The notes below the pieces were generated by a model that saw only the letters and a program-made list of their open reading frames with translations, was not told the DNA's origin and searched no databases. Source: Dermanyssus gallinae (lineage: Eukaryota; Arthropoda; Arachnida; Mesostigmata; Dermanyssidae). From it: a stretch of DNA of 64,000 bases. This document shows positions 39,631-60,471 of the stretch, one piece after another. The first letter of the stretch is position 1. Each line of letters begins with the position of its first letter. Made by a program: the position numbers and the translations under genes. The DNA lies in NCBI GenBank assembly GCA_003439945.1, contig QVRM01002084.1:1-64000 (forward strand), given 5' to 3'.

Positions 39631-40305
39631 ACGGTCCGTAGAAGCGAGACACCTTTGGGATATGCGTTGTATGTAATGTATGTGTTTTCAAAGTCGTCAG
39701 TGAATGGTATGTAGAACTGTTGACATATCGCGCAAACTCCCCCAACACAAAGCCGAAACCGGCATTATATCTACCTCTAAGCTAAGCCTGCAATGTATCC
39801 ATCAAAAATTTAAAGAAGCAAGTAGGCCTGAGACTTCGCTATCTTCTTTAAAACCATGTTTAAAGTCCATGTTTAAAAACCGGTGTCCCTTGTCTTTTGG
39901 AAAATAAAAGTGGTGCGCGCCGCTCTGCCCGCGCTGGACTCTCTAGTGTTGGAAATACATATAGTATACAATCCACCCGCATACTGACCGAATTCGCTTA
40001 TCTGTGAACGTCTGGGCTCATGAAAACAACGACGCTTTTATTATCGTAATGGCAAATGTTTACCGTATTAAACGTAGACGCTGAAAAAGGAGGAACTCCT
40101 GGATCCTATTTAAGAAAACTTTCGTAACTACGACTGTTTTCCATCTGCTAGCCAACGTTATATATTTATATATATTTCAGACAAAGCAATTTTTCCAAAC
40201 GCTGCATGTTAGTATATCTATGGAGAAAGTCATTCTCTCAAATTTTAAGTTAAACGATGCCCGGGCCACCATATTGGTATAACATTTGTTTTGTAATTTC
40301 ATTGT

Positions 40306-40359
40306 CACCCTAAAACAATTGGGCTCCTTGGCATCAAGGAGCCCAATTGTTTTAGGGTG
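40306..40359. repeat. Perfect inverted repeat, 25-bp arms, 4-nt loop
   Basis: Left arm 40306-40330, loop GCAT (40331-40334), right arm 40335-40359, no mismatch. The outer bases are CACCCTAAAAC. The sequence outside is not symmetric, and there is no obvious target duplication. Confidence 0.95.
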
Positions 40360-40483
40360 TTTTCTTCGCGTTTTCTAAGAAGTAGTAAAAGTCCCGGCAG
40401 AAGTTGCCTAATCCCATCTAACGACTTTCCCTATTTCCATAAAATCCCATTTTCCACTCTGGCATTACAACGGCGTCGATTAA

Positions 40484-40537
40484 CAACCGTTTATAAAAGC
40501 TTGGGCCCGTTATTAACCAACCGTTTATAAAAGCTTG
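40484..40537 (+). repeat. 20-bp direct repeat, spacer 14
   Basis: CAACCGTTTATAAAAGCTTG occurs exactly at 40484-40503 and 40518-40537. Confidence 0.9.
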
Positions 40538-41639
40538 AAGATGCATACCGGCGGGGCAGATCTAACTTTTCGAGCATAACATAACCTTATGTCTGCTTGT
40601 AAAGTAAAAAAAAGTATTTTAACTAGTTTTTTAAAATATTTGGGCAAATTGTGATGGGGCAACATATACCCATATATCAATATATTACAAATGTCCATTT
40701 AAAACGGCCTCGCGGTATTACTTTTCTGTTCCGTAAGAAGTAACTGCGACTGGGCTTCCTCCCCTCCCGTCAAGGACCACAGCATTTCAGAGAGCTCCTG
40801 GCTTCAAGCTCCTGCTTCTTCTGGCTTCCAGCGAGCTTGTTGCATGGACGCAGGTTTAACTCTTAGCACACCGCCCGCTGTTCGCACACTGTCACGATGC
40901 CGGTCGTCAGCTGTATAAAAGGAATGCGCGCCATTTCCACTATTAATATCTCTTGTTACCACGAGCGTTCGGCGTGACTCCGTGTACCCAACGATCCCTC
41001 AGCCCGGCGGTAACCGGGGCGTCCGACGGCGTAGCGGCAGCAATGGCGGCAGGAGTAGTATTGCTGCCCTAGGGCGGTGATTAGCGAGATAGATCGAAGC
41101 AGACAAGCGCAGGCAAATCGATACATATGAATGTAGTTGACCAATTGGTATATTTATATATGTATGTCTAGCGCCGAGTCATTGAGTGTGTGAAGAAGAG
41201 CTTCGGTGGCGAAACTTCTTTGTGCTAACCGCCGGGACATAGCGTAGAGTGTGAGTTAGCCAGACAATAATACGAAGAGAACAAGACGGTGGTGCCGTAC
41301 CGGACCCCCTCTGTCGTATCGTGCAACATAATAGTAAGAATCAGTATCAGTGGACGCGCGAATTTCGACTGTCTTCCTTCTACGGTTCCTCCACGGTAAC
41401 AGAGCTCATCTAAGCCCGCCACTCTCCTTTTAGCTCTGCTTGAAGACCTACCTGCAGGCATCGTTGTATTTTTTAAAAGATTTAAGGATGCTATTCGAAT
41501 TTTAATAAAACGCAAACACTAAATATCGGTGGCAAGTAGCAATCGAACACTATCGGTGATGCGCCCATTAAGGTTATGGCTTACATTTCTATAGGTAAGC
41601 GATACACGCATCACTCAGTTTGGGACATACATCTTTGTC

Positions 41640-42225
41640 ACAGGATTTGCCACAGCATCGCTGCAATGATGGAATATTGCTTTCTAGGCAAGCTCTCAGT
41701 TGCAGCAAATTTAGCGCAGTTAGATAGATGCTCTGCAATATATACGAAGCGTATCATTTGATTGCCGCAGGCCGTCAGAAACCGCTTCGTGTACGTACTA
41801 GCAGGTTGCGAACCGGTAGTGGACACAATTACAATTGGGCTTAGGTCATCAATTGCAGGACCACATCAGCAATTTTTGTTGGAGTTAAAGTGACCGACAG
41901 AGGTAGCGCAGTTAGATCTGTACCTCGCTAGGGATGGAATGGCATGCACTAGTCGGCACTTGTACACCAGGGTACATTATGCATGGCTATCATCCCTTGA
42001 TTTGTTCGACCCAAGAATTTCACCAAGTTGGGGGTCAATGTCGTTGCCGGTTCTGCTCGCAGATGTACGCTAAATACCACGCAGCGAGCTGCCAGACGCA
42101 TCGGCGGTCTTCGCACTTTTTTCCCGGTGGGACGGTCGCTGAAGTGTTCAAATTGTATATAATACCGATTATATTATAATTCTGTGCCATATTAAAATGC
42201 AAGTTATTGCAAAATAACAATATTA
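41640..42225 (+). mobile_element. LINE C-terminal part (family of 23122..25458), plus strand
   Basis: Readings AANLAQLDRCSAIYTKRII, then NRFVYVLAGCEPVVDTI and EVAQLDLYLARDGMACTSRH, then CRCRFCSQMYAKYHAASC. They follow the last 150 residues of the ORF at 23187..25130 (NRFVYV versus SRFVYL, GCEPVV versus GCAPIV). The 3' UTR (ACGGTCGCTGAAGTGTT and TTAAAATGCAA) is shared with the fragment ending near 26600. The fourth Cys of the signature is Tyr here. Not coding: stops and shifts. Confidence 0.7.
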
Positions 42226-42229
42226 ATGA

Positions 42230-44354
42230 TACTCGATCAGATTTCTATTGTCTAAACAATTTGGTTTCCGCAAAAATTGATTCACTCTCTTAAGCGGAGA
42301 GAGCCATCATTCCAACAAGTTTGGCTTCTTTGCTACTGCTGATAAGACCAACTTTATACTGTTTCATTCATCACAAAGGGTGCTTCTCAAGAGCGAGAAC
42401 TTTCTGCTTCAGAAACGGCGGTTTTTCCCAAAACACTAGGTGTCTTTTCCAGTGTACTATTTTCCAGAGAACGGAGGTGATTAGCAGGGATATTTTTATC
42501 TCACATAACCCCTTCGAGGTGGATGAATTGTAAACGTTGACAGTCTCTCTCGCGTTTAAATGCACAGTCCCCTTTGACACTTCATTCCCGCTCGTACTCT
42601 CTTCGTACCACCACATTTGTTATAACTAGTGTTTTGAAAAATGTAGTATTCATTCGCTTGCGTGCCGCCTACCCTCAATATGGGCATTAGTGTCAAGCAG
42701 ATTCGACCTTCACAAGCATTGTCTTTTGTGTGAACTAACAAAATGCTATGCTAAACAATGAGTTACGCGATTGTACTACCCGAGAAAGCTTTAGTGAGCA
42801 AAGAATAAGGCCTTGAATGTCACTTTAAGCAGAACTTTACGATCCAGTGGCCTACCATAAAAACTGTCGGACTTGACAGAGAGAACGGGAAGAAATCCGA
42901 CGGTCTGAACTTTACTCCGTTCGAGAGCCGTTGCGTGCTGGTTTGGAATGCGACAGTTACTTGCTTATTAGCTCCTTAAATGGTTTCAGCTCTCGCCGAG
43001 CTGAGCTGAGACAGGCAATGAAGGTACACAACATCGGGTGCCGTACCGGTTTTGCCCACGTACCTTCTAAATCCGTGGCGGAACGGGCCCGTCTACTCGC
43101 AGTTTGCTGCAGAAGGTCACGAGCCGTTCTCCTTTGCGCCCCGTTGTGGTAAAGACAACTACTTAATAACGGCAATAGTTTGAAAGAACCTCCATGACAT
43201 TACTGCTTGAAAACGGTTTGACGACGGTAGCAGCCCTCCTACACATTTACCCCTGGCAGCTAGCGAGCAATGCCCTTCGGCTAGCTATTACCGAGCTCTC
43301 TAAAGGCGACGTTTTTTCAGCGGCTACTATGTTAATCTCGGAAAACACGCTGATGCTCTTTACGTGAGGTAGTTGTCCATATGATGTCCTCAAAGGAGAG
43401 ACCCGCCAGAGGGCGGGGCCCTGTTAGATTCTGTCATGTCGCTGAAGACGATTATAGGAAGGGCTAGGAGAAAACCCTTTGCGGAAGGAGGCAGCGGAAC
43501 CGGTCGGGATAAGGATCCAACGGAGGGAGAGGGGCAGCCAGCCAGCTAGGCCCGTAGCGCAATCTTGAAGCACCCTCCAGTGCACAGAAACGGCACATCC
43601 CTCCTTCCAGGTGTCGGGAGAAATACCTCGTTAAGTTGAGCCTGGGAGGCAAAGAGGAACACGGGTTTCGTGGGTTTGTGAGTCCTATACTAGACGCAGC
43701 GACGCAGGTGCATCAACCCTCCCAAAAACCTCCAATATAAAAAAAGTGCAAGCTAATAATCTGAAAAAGTCTGAACGACTGCCGTTGCGACACTTGCTCC
43801 GAGCAGAAGGAATTTAAGTGCTCTATCGGCAAACTATCTAAAACTGCAAAGAGACCATCTGAGCCGCATGATGACATCGTCAGGCCTCATAATGATAGCA
43901 GAGCACTTTTCTTGAAGTAAAGACAGTGTGGAGGCGGTACAGTCGGTAGATTGTGCCGAGAACCCGGCCACAGTGGTATCCAAGGCCTAGAGAGTACACG
44001 AGGCGTCTGTTAAAGATGCGCATGATATAGAAAACTGAGCTACTGTTGCTGCTATACCAAACGTGATGTTGCAAACAGTCAACATCAAGCTGGACGCTAA
44101 ATGGCAGTAGGAAGGAGCCAAAGAGCCTAGGCGTCATCTTGTACGCATAGAGCAGCGCTTGCGTCGCAGGTAACCAACGCAACTAACAAAGCAGTGAAAC
44201 TCAATATCTAGGATATTCACTGCCCTAGTGTGTTACACTGTAGTGATGCAGTGGAAGCACAGCTCGAATCTACCTAAAAGCATTCAATTATTTATGACAA
44301 TATGGGTGTACCAAGCTTCTAGGACAGGGGCGACACCGGCCATTGTAGAAGAAC
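42230..44354. other. Stretch without recognisable gene
   Basis: About 2.1 kb. A minus-strand open frame of about 100 codons (44182..43880) and an overlapping longer frame look coding-like in places, but I recognise no domain. Some words resemble 61850-61900 (GAGGAACA and GTGGGTTT in the same order), so both may be remnants of one unassigned repeat. Confidence 0.35.
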
Positions 44355-44567
44355 TTTTTTTTTTTTGAGGTTGGGGAAAAATGCTTTATGCACACCCAGC
44401 GCAGTTATCACTGTCCGGGCGTGTAGAAGCGCGTAGGTAGTGTGGGACTCCCCGGTGGCATGGGGTTACCCACTAAAAAACCCTAGTCCTCACATTTACC
44501 CCCCCAGGGTTCGGTACTGTTTGCCAGTTCATCAAGGCCCTGGGGGGGGGAGTCGACCGCTCTACAT

Positions 44568-45131
44568 CTACGACATGGCCTCCGAGGCCTGTAAGGACGT
44601 CTCACAATCTCTTCTAGCGAGTGAAGCGCGTCTTTCTTTCTCTAGGCAGGTTTTTTCTCTGATGATCCGGTCGAGGTATGACGCTCCTTCTCTCCATGAT
44701 TGGCCTGACGTCAACATCGATGTTATGATCGTTTTAGTGTCAGCTCCAGCTAGTACATATTTGGAGGTCTGCCTGAGGTTCGAGAGCCTTGGGCATCCTG
44801 CGACCGTGTGGTCCACGTCGTCAGATTCCCCAGTTGTGCACAAAACACAGATGTCTGAGTGAGACTTGCCTATTCTCATCATGTACGTTTGGAACTGGCC
44901 GTGTCCCGTTACAGCCTGTGTGGCGTAGAATGATAATGAGCCTTGGCCTGGGCCGTTGTACCATTCATGCAAATCACTGACGAGGTGGCGGGTCCAGCCT
45001 GCGCGTGAGGATAGGGCACGCCATTCCTCCGCCCAAGTCTGCATCGTCGCCTCCCTTGCTTCGTTGTAGTCAGCATATCCGTCCCTTCGCTTGGTGCTCC
45101 TCTGTCCTGCCAGGAGGTCCCATAGGAGCAT
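44568..45131 (-). CDS. R1-type ORF2 C-terminal domain with zinc knuckle
   Basis: 188 codons: MLLWDLLAGQRSTKRRDGYA, then a region ending TGHGQFQTYMMRIGKSHSD, then CVLCTTGESDDVDHTVAGC. This is a C-x2-C-x8-H-x4-C type knuckle typical of R1-clade C-termini. It was joined to the RT frame (45143..46510) in the parent element; one small indel near 45140-45165 now separates them. Likely nucleic-acid binding during integration. Confidence 0.7.
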   Translation of the reverse strand: MLLWDLLAGQRSTKRRDGYADYNEAREATMQTWAEEWRALSSRAGWTRHLVSDLHEWYNGPGQGSLSFYATQAVTGHGQFQTYMMRIGKSHSDICVLCTTGESDDVDHTVAGCPRLSNLRQTSKYVLAGADTKTIITSMLTSGQSWREGASYLDRIIREKTCLEKERRASLARRDCETSLQASEAMS

Positions 45132-45142
45132 TCTGGCTAGTA

Positions 45143-46510
45143 CTAGCGCAGCCTCATGCTGACGGTTCTATACACTCTGCTGACACGTATCGCGATTGAT
45201 CTTTGAGCCGACCTAAGGAGCTGCCTGTTGCTGATCGTGCGAAGGGCCATGTCAGGCCACACTGACGCTGCGTATAGTGCCGTGGATTCCGCCGCCGACG
45301 CTATCAATATTCTCTTCTCCAAATCCGCGCCTCCCGACCGAGGCAGGATTTTAGCCATTGCCCTAGCGATTGTATGCACTTTTTTTGATATGGCCAAGAT
45401 GTGGGCGCGGCCCGTAAGGCCGGAATCGAGAGTGACTCCTAGATATTTTGCCGTTTTCGACAGCATGATAGCGTGGCCGTCCAATGTCAAGTGAATGCCG
45501 CGGGTGCGTTTGCGACCTGACAGATAGATTGCCTCCGTTTTTTCTGGGGCCAGCTGAAGGTTGTTTTGTGCCATCCACCGAGAGACACAGCGCATGGCGT
45601 TGTTTGCTGTGGCCTCGAGTATGGTCTCATGGCGTGCTGTTATAATGAGTGCCAGGTCGTCTGCGTAAGCCAGCGTTTGTGCCCCTGGCGGAAGGTTTGG
45701 CAGACGCAGAACATCGTCATATGCCAAATTCCACAGAGTTGGGCCGAGTATAGACCCCTGTGGGACCCCGGCGGTGATACTAAACGTGCCATGATGTGTC
45801 AACAGGTGGCGGTCACTCAGATAGGAGGAGATGATGCGAACCATATAAGGAGGTATATTTCGTCGTTCCATGGCCTCAAGAATTTTCGCCCAGTTGGCGC
45901 TGTTGAAGGCGTTTTTGACGTCAAGAAGTATCAGTAAAACAAACTTCCTGGTGTTGCGCGACGCCCTGGTTTCTTGTCTTGCTTTTTCTAGGATTTCCTC
46001 GATAGGGTCGAGTGTCGAGTGACCCTTGCGGAAACCATGTTGGTTAGGTGCCAAAGCTTCTGTGTCTTCTATAGCCTTCGTGAGACGCTCTTGGATGATG
46101 TTTTCAAAAAGCTTGCCGATAGTATCTAGAAGGCAAATTGGTCTGTAGGTTCCTGGGGTTTGCTTGGGAATCAGGGCTAGAAAGGAGGTCTTCCAGGCAG
46201 GTGGGAAGAACCCCTCCCGGAGGAGATGGGTCGCGGTATCTGCGACGATTTTCGGATGCTCTCTTGCCATAAGCCGGATCACCCCAGGAGGGACACCGTC
46301 AGGACCCGTTGCTTTGCCAGGGGCGAGGCGCTCGGCTGCCTGAAGGACCTCGTTCTCTGTGACGGGCGGAATGTCTGCTGGGTCTATATTGGTATAAGTT
46401 ACTGAAGGGCGACGAGAATGCGACGGGAAGAGTTTCTTGACTTGGCGGAGAGTTTCTTCTTGTGTTAGAGGGGGTGGAGATGTCTTGAGTTTTTCCCGGT
46501 CTTCTCGCAA
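45143..46510 (-). CDS. R1-type reverse transcriptase
   Basis: 455 codons without a stop. Motifs in order: LAPGKATGPDGVPPG, TYRPICLLDTIGKLFENII, NQHGFRKGHSTLDPI, motif A LLDVKNAFNSANW, motif B GVPQGSILGPTLWNLAYDD, active site TLAYADDLALII, NLQLAPEKTEAIYL, and thumb KTAKYLGVTLDSGLTGRAHI. All catalytic aspartates are present. It reverse transcribes element RNA at a nicked target. It ends at a frameshift, so the copy is recently dead. No flanking target duplication was seen. Confidence 0.85.
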   Translation of the reverse strand: MREDREKLKTSPPPLTQEETLRQVKKLFPSHSRRPSVTYTNIDPADIPPVTENEVLQAAERLAPGKATGPDGVPPGVIRLMAREHPKIVADTATHLLREGFFPPAWKTSFLALIPKQTPGTYRPICLLDTIGKLFENIIQERLTKAIEDTEALAPNQHGFRKGHSTLDPIEEILEKARQETRASRNTRKFVLLILLDVKNAFNSANWAKILEAMERRNIPPYMVRIISSYLSDRHLLTHHGTFSITAGVPQGSILGPTLWNLAYDDVLRLPNLPPGAQTLAYADDLALIITARHETILEATANNAMRCVSRWMAQNNLQLAPEKTEAIYLSGRKRTRGIHLTLDGHAIMLSKTAKYLGVTLDSGLTGRAHILAISKKVHTIARAMAKILPRSGGADLEKRILIASAAESTALYAASVWPDMALRTISNRQLLRSAQRSIAIRVSRVYRTVSMRLR

Positions 46511-46649
46511 GCCAGGTTCGAGCCCTCGTCAGGGTGCGCTTGGCACGTATGCATGCTGAGCGGGTTTTCTTTATCTCGGATGTCCACCATGGCTGTGGGG
46601 AGCGTCTACCAGTGCGGCGACGCGGCAAAAAAAAAAAAAAAAAAAACAC

Positions 46650-47576
46650 CTACGTGCAACAGGGTGTTTAACGGGAGATCGAAATGCCAACTTGGTCGGA
46701 TTGGAACAACACAAAAACGCAAGTCTTTAGCGATGTGGCAGAATGCTGTTTTCGGTTTAGGCCTATGGTGGTGAATATGAAGGCGGCTTGAGCGAATGCA
46801 AACGCGCGGAGTATGAGTTTAGGGTCAGAAGATGATCGCAATGTCGACATTCACCGTCCAATGCTGGCTGTTTATGATGAGCACTGCTGAGAACGAACAA
46901 CTGTAAACGAATGGTGTGTGAGTTTTCGTGAAGGGCGGAAATCAATCTCGGATGTGCCCCGCCCGGGTTAAGCACAAACGCCGTAATTGGCACTTTATTT
47001 TTTATTGGCCAGCTGGACGGCCAACTGAGTCAGCTGGCCGACTTATGATATAATTCACTTAAACTTATATATACTCGTATTAACAAATCGGGAAATTTGT
47101 GCAGCAGTCAGTCCGAGCAAAGGAGCGACGCAATCAATCTTCTATCATTTAAGTAGTACGTGCCCTAAGCTGTGTTATGAGTGGGTATAAAGACGCTCTA
47201 ACCCTGATCACAGGACGCAATGAACGAAATCAAAAGCAGACGTCTTGACATTTTTTCAAAGTAATCCTTCTTCATAATAATGCGCGACCACGCGTCTTCC
47301 GTGAAACCCAGATGGCCCTACAAACTTTCGTTGGGAAGTACTGAAAACCCAGCGTACAGCCGAGATTCGTTTTCGTTACGGATAACGAAAGGAAGGGAGC
47401 AATACAGAACTTCTCCAAACAATAACTCCTAATCATTCGAAGCCATGGGCATCGACCTGCTGCCGCAACGATGGGACCAGTGTTTGAACAATATTGGCGA
47501 TTTCTGTTAAAATTATAATCCAAGTGTTTCTTTTGCTTACCTTGCCCTCTTTTAATTTACGCAGTCTACATACGTA

Positions 47577-47581
<5 letters not shown>
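46650..47581. other. Stretch without recognisable gene
   Basis: Short chance frames only. GGCCAGCTG and CAGCTGGCC form a 9-bp inverted repeat near 47008-47039. The word CAGCTGGCCGACTTATGAT recurs near 48487, pointing to an unassigned repeat. Confidence 0.4.

Positions 47582-47638
<57 letters not shown>
47582..47638. repeat. (TA)n microsatellite
   Basis: 57 bases of alternating TA. Confidence 0.97.
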
Positions 47639-47641
<3 letters not shown>

Positions 47642-49460
47642 ATAACCTAATAAAGGCAAGGAAAGCATTTTACGTGAAAGGCTACATTTACAACAAGTAC
47701 AGTTGTATTGTTGAACCATAGTCCTATATAATTTAATTCAATGACGAAACACATACAAACATAGGGAATAACGCGCAGCTCTCACTGTAGTATTTCACAG
47801 TACTGTCTGGAAAAATAAGGTTTTGGTTAAGAGGTAGAAGAACGGGCTCATCAAATAATGTAATGTCGAATATAATAGAAATTACAATATCTAAAATCAC
47901 GAAATCGAGTAGCCTTAGTTACTACTGGTACTGGCAATACATTTGTGAGAAACGTACATAATAAATATGGACTTTTTCTTGCCAGAAAAGTAGTTGCTGG
48001 AATTTGCCGTCGGCAACTCTGAGGGCTCCTTCGTTATTGAAAGCCCGTTGCCTTATTCCCATGTTTAAGCCTGGCTTCAATCTCAGGATAGTCAACCCTC
48101 ACGTCGAAATAACGTGCAATTTAAATCGTCATTTGTTGCACGGCATTGGACTATGTATGTATCGTGCTTTAATGATACGGCTTAATGCGGCTAACATTAT
48201 TAATAGCCTAGCAAAAAGAAATTCCTTTGTAAAAAACAAAGGGAACTTCCACAAAAACAACATAGGTATCTTAACGCGTTCGATCCTTTTCAATAGGCTC
48301 CTAAGGTAAATCATGGGAACAATCGAATCGTTCCAGAAATGCCGTAACTGTAACAACTAATATTTGACTATTAACAAATGAAACATTAAATAAACTAATC
48401 GTACTCTCGTTCTGAGTGCGACGCCTTTAAAAAATAGAATCTTTCTATCAGTAGGTTCGTGCAAAGGAACGAGCCGCTTAGGAGTCCAGCTGGCCGACTT
48501 ATGATCATAGACTAATGAACCGTTAGAGAGATTCAGACTATGAGGTTTTGTGAAGCTGGCCGTGTCGGATATGACGACAAGCCTTGACCGTATCCCACTT
48601 CTTTGGAGTACTTCCACAGCCTTCTCAATATACGTTTTTTACGTGTTACGCCTTTGGAAAAAACCTCTTTTGTTTAAGCAACCACCTATACCATCCTGTA
48701 TAGTTCATTTGGAAGCATATGCGCGTAGCTAAATTATGGATGTTGGCTCGAGTAAAGCCCGCAATCGGTTTCAAGTACCCCGCTTGGCTCACACGCCTCC
48801 CTTTATTGAAGTCTTGCGACAGTGATTTGGTCTGCCTGCAGGAAATTCATCCATAAAAATGTACATTCTGAGTGGCAACGATGGTCTCTGACGTTTGTTA
48901 AAACAGGATCAAACGCATGAATTATGCTGTGAACGACTTTCATGTCTTGTAAGACAAGAGGTATCGTGAGCCCGGTCAACAATATATCTGTGTCAGATAT
49001 TTAGAGCGACGTAAGAGATACCACGCAAAAGTGTACACAAAAGTACAGCCGCCGAGAAGTCTAGCTTGGTGACCGCTTAGCTTTTATTGTAATGTACTAT
49101 CAAAGTTAAAACCCGACATGAGCTATAATTAATGACAAGCAAAAAATAGGTGCGTTGCAGTAGGTATAGCAGGGTTGGGGTCATTATTTTAAATTTTTTT
49201 TCAATTTCAGTTTTAAATTTGAGGTTTATTCACGGAACCGCAATTTCACAATGCTTAAGTTCTCGCATATAAACATATTTAAAATGTGTATTAGCATCAA
49301 CATTACATCACATACAACATTATTAATAAACGGAAAAGCAGGTTTACTTTAAGTAATATTAAAAATAAATAGCTATAAGGGGGACTTTCATCGTGCTGTT
49401 TTAAATGTGTTGTGGACATTGCATTTAAATAAAGATAAGTTGGCAAACGTATACTAAGCT
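47639..49460. other. Stretch without recognisable gene
   Basis: Contains a 101-codon plus frame (48004..48309) of no recognisable type, which starts just after an acceptor-like TTCTTGCCAG. It could hide further exons of the second apyrase copy, but I found none. Confidence 0.35.
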
Positions 49461-49504
49461 TTACCACAGTGTTCAACTCAACTGACATTTGTTCTCTTTT
49501 CCAG

Positions 49505-49543
49505 GTAGATAATGTTAAATACGAAGGAATACACTTCTTCTAG
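49505..49543 (+). pseudogene. Apyrase-like terminal exon, probable second gene copy (decayed or diverged)
   Basis: After an acceptor-like TCTTTTCCAG, the sequence reads VDNVKYEGIHFF and stop. It parallels the last residues of the apyrase at 37727-37878 (EDVKYKGIEFI, stop) and ends at the same relative codon. The same frame is open further upstream and reads TTVFNSTD (49463-49486), which resembles YITVFNING of the intact copy, so homology may start before the acceptor-like site. No other apyrase exon was found between 37.9 and 49.5 kb. It cannot serve as an alternative last exon for the gene at 9432, since it would be joined in a wrong phase. Confidence 0.55.
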
Positions 49544-49679
49544 CGGAATATCGAGGATAATTTTTCCGTATTTTTATGACTGTTGATCTGGAGGACATCA
49601 GTACTTGCGGAACACAGCTACCTAGAGTCTGTGTTGCGACCACTAATGCTTGTTTATCTATCAAACTTTTTCTATTCTC

Positions 49680-50560
49680 TTTAAACTTTTGTTGCATTCC
49701 GCACCTCTTCTCAATCGAATTTTAACTACATCCACAGCGGATAGACATCCTAACAGTACGCATATGTAGCGGTTGCGCGCCTCATTTAAAGCATAAAACA
49801 AGTGACATATAAAGTGCAATCGATTAATATTCGCCGGATAAACCTGATTCCACAATGTGTCGAGATCATGCACCAACTCTGTAAAAACCCTAACCATAAA
49901 GAGCCGAGTCGCAGCCACAGACAGACGACGGACGGTGCCCATCTCCCTGTAGAGCAATGTTACTTGACTTGTTGACTAAGCCGCATTCTTAATGTGCACA
50001 GTGATGTAGACAGCCGGCCAAGCGTCCTCTACGCCTAAACTTCATAGCCTTGCTTTTCGGGGATTTATCTCAAATCCCTGTGATTGTAGATATACCTGTA
50101 CCATGCAACAGTTTGCGCTTGATGCCCCCGGGTTTCGGTGTGCAACCGCGATGCTATCCGCATACATACCAATCAAGACTTACAAACAGAGACAAGCTCG
50201 GCTAAGAATAAAGTAAAGGAGATGCACCTCAACGGATGACACTGGAGAGGTACCACGCTTTGCTTTACCTCAAGCAAAACATTTCTGCTCTCAAGCAATG
50301 AAGTGCATTCGTCAAAAAAAATGCTTATATCTGCTAAAAAGGGGGTTACCGACTCCTACATGTTAAAAGGACTTCACCAGTAGGCGCCTAGGGTCCTGCG
50401 ACTGCGTCGACAAAAACTACATGCAAATGTCCTCCAGGTTTTGCCACAGCCTGTCAACCTGTGATTAAAGTACGTTTTGAACTAAGTCTCTTTTGATAGG
50501 CCAGACGGGAGGATAGAAGTGCGAGAAAACTTTGAATATACTCGTGACCACTAAGCTGGT
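49680..50560 (-). mobile_element. LINE RT fragment (family of 23122..25458), minus strand
   Basis: 49957..49661 reads LYREMGTVRRLSVAATRLFM, NRYICVLLGCLSAVDVVKIR, matching LYGEIGDVRRLSVPTAVALF and RFVYLMSGCAPIVEIIRLR of the better copy. Sequence up to about 50560 aligns by eye with its RT core (the motif A stretch near 50400-50460). Many stops. Confidence 0.65.
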
Positions 50561-51357
50561 GCAAGCTCTGCTCATCAGCAGACGTATTGATTTCTTTCCG
50601 TTTGGGAAAAATGCTGCCTGAAAATTAATATTTGATTAACAAATGATTGGTTTACATGCACCGCTCAATTCCTTGGTGATTACGTAATCGAGGGGCGACG
50701 ATGACACTTAAATAAATAGATATAAAAATAAATAATAAGACGTTAGATGACACTTAAATAAATAGATGCATATAAATGTCATGTGAAAATGTCTTTCTAC
50801 GGTTGGCACATAGGAGTACAATCTGCTACTTAAATTATCAGTACAACAGTAAGCAAAAGCAAATTGCTCTACAGTAACTGTTTGTCTAATAATCCAGCTA
50901 CTTTTTTTGTTTTTGGCCTACTGACATATATAAAGAGCAAGATTCTTCTATCTATTACAGAAAAGGCGCTACTGCTTAACAAATATGATAGGTGATTTTT
51001 TTATTCATACAACTGTCATTCATAATTCCGGTCGCGACAATAGGCCACACAGTTTGATGTGCCGTGCATGGTTTCAATGTACAATGAGAGGTAATAAGCA
51101 ATCGATTCCTAGCTGCACCGTCAGTTCATCGTCGCCGAGGTGGCAAGTGGACCACTCAGAGTTTCCAAACTGTTCCCGGTGATTTCGAGAAGCTATTTCA
51201 AGCATTGAGGCTCTGATAGAACTATTATGCCACATAAGTTACTTCCTTGTCAATAATTAGTAGTACTCCTTCAAGTGCACATCCGGTTTGGAGAAGTGGC
51301 AACTCCTTTTCCAATAGTAAGCGCACGATCACACATGCTGATTTGTCCAGGACTGTC
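50561..51357. other. DDX46 3' flank
   Basis: Holds a 22-base near-direct repeat (GATGACACTTAAATAAATAGAT near 50702 and 50751) and the probable DDX46 3' UTR from 51357 downwards. No gene recognised. Confidence 0.45.
51000..51005 (-). terminator. Candidate poly-A signal for DDX46
   Basis: AATAAA on the minus strand, about 350 bases beyond the DDX46 stop codon. Position and motif only. Confidence 0.35.

Positions 51358-60471
<9,114 letters not shown>

Larger units (their letters stand above)
39908..41640. other. Intergenic stretch without recognisable gene
   Basis: Holds the large palindrome at 40306 and a 20-base direct repeat (CAACCGTTTATAAAAGCTTG at 40484 and 40518). Open frames up to 96 codons (41225..41515, minus) have no recognisable domain. 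Confidence 0.4.
44355..46646 (-). mobile_element. R1-type LINE, 5' truncated, nearly intact ORF2 end
   Basis: The minus-strand element is bounded by T12 at 44355-44366 (its poly-A tail) and, at the 5' edge, by A20 on the plus strand (46627-46646). The frame at 46649..46505 (RRSPQPWWTSEIKKTRSACI) leads by a frameshift into the RT frame at 46510..45143, and another shift leads into the C-terminal frame at 45131..44568. The endonuclease and ORF1 are missing. Confidence 0.75.

Noticed and set aside
43464..44182. Shared repeat with 61600-62100
   Set aside because: Only a few short words align by eye; not enough to call a family.
48004..48309. 101-codon plus-strand frame after an acceptor-like site
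   Set aside because: Does not resemble any apyrase exon or other family I know.
49505..49543. Alternative last exon of the intact apyrase gene
   Set aside because: Exon 6 ends one base into a codon; joining it here shifts the frame to an immediate stop.
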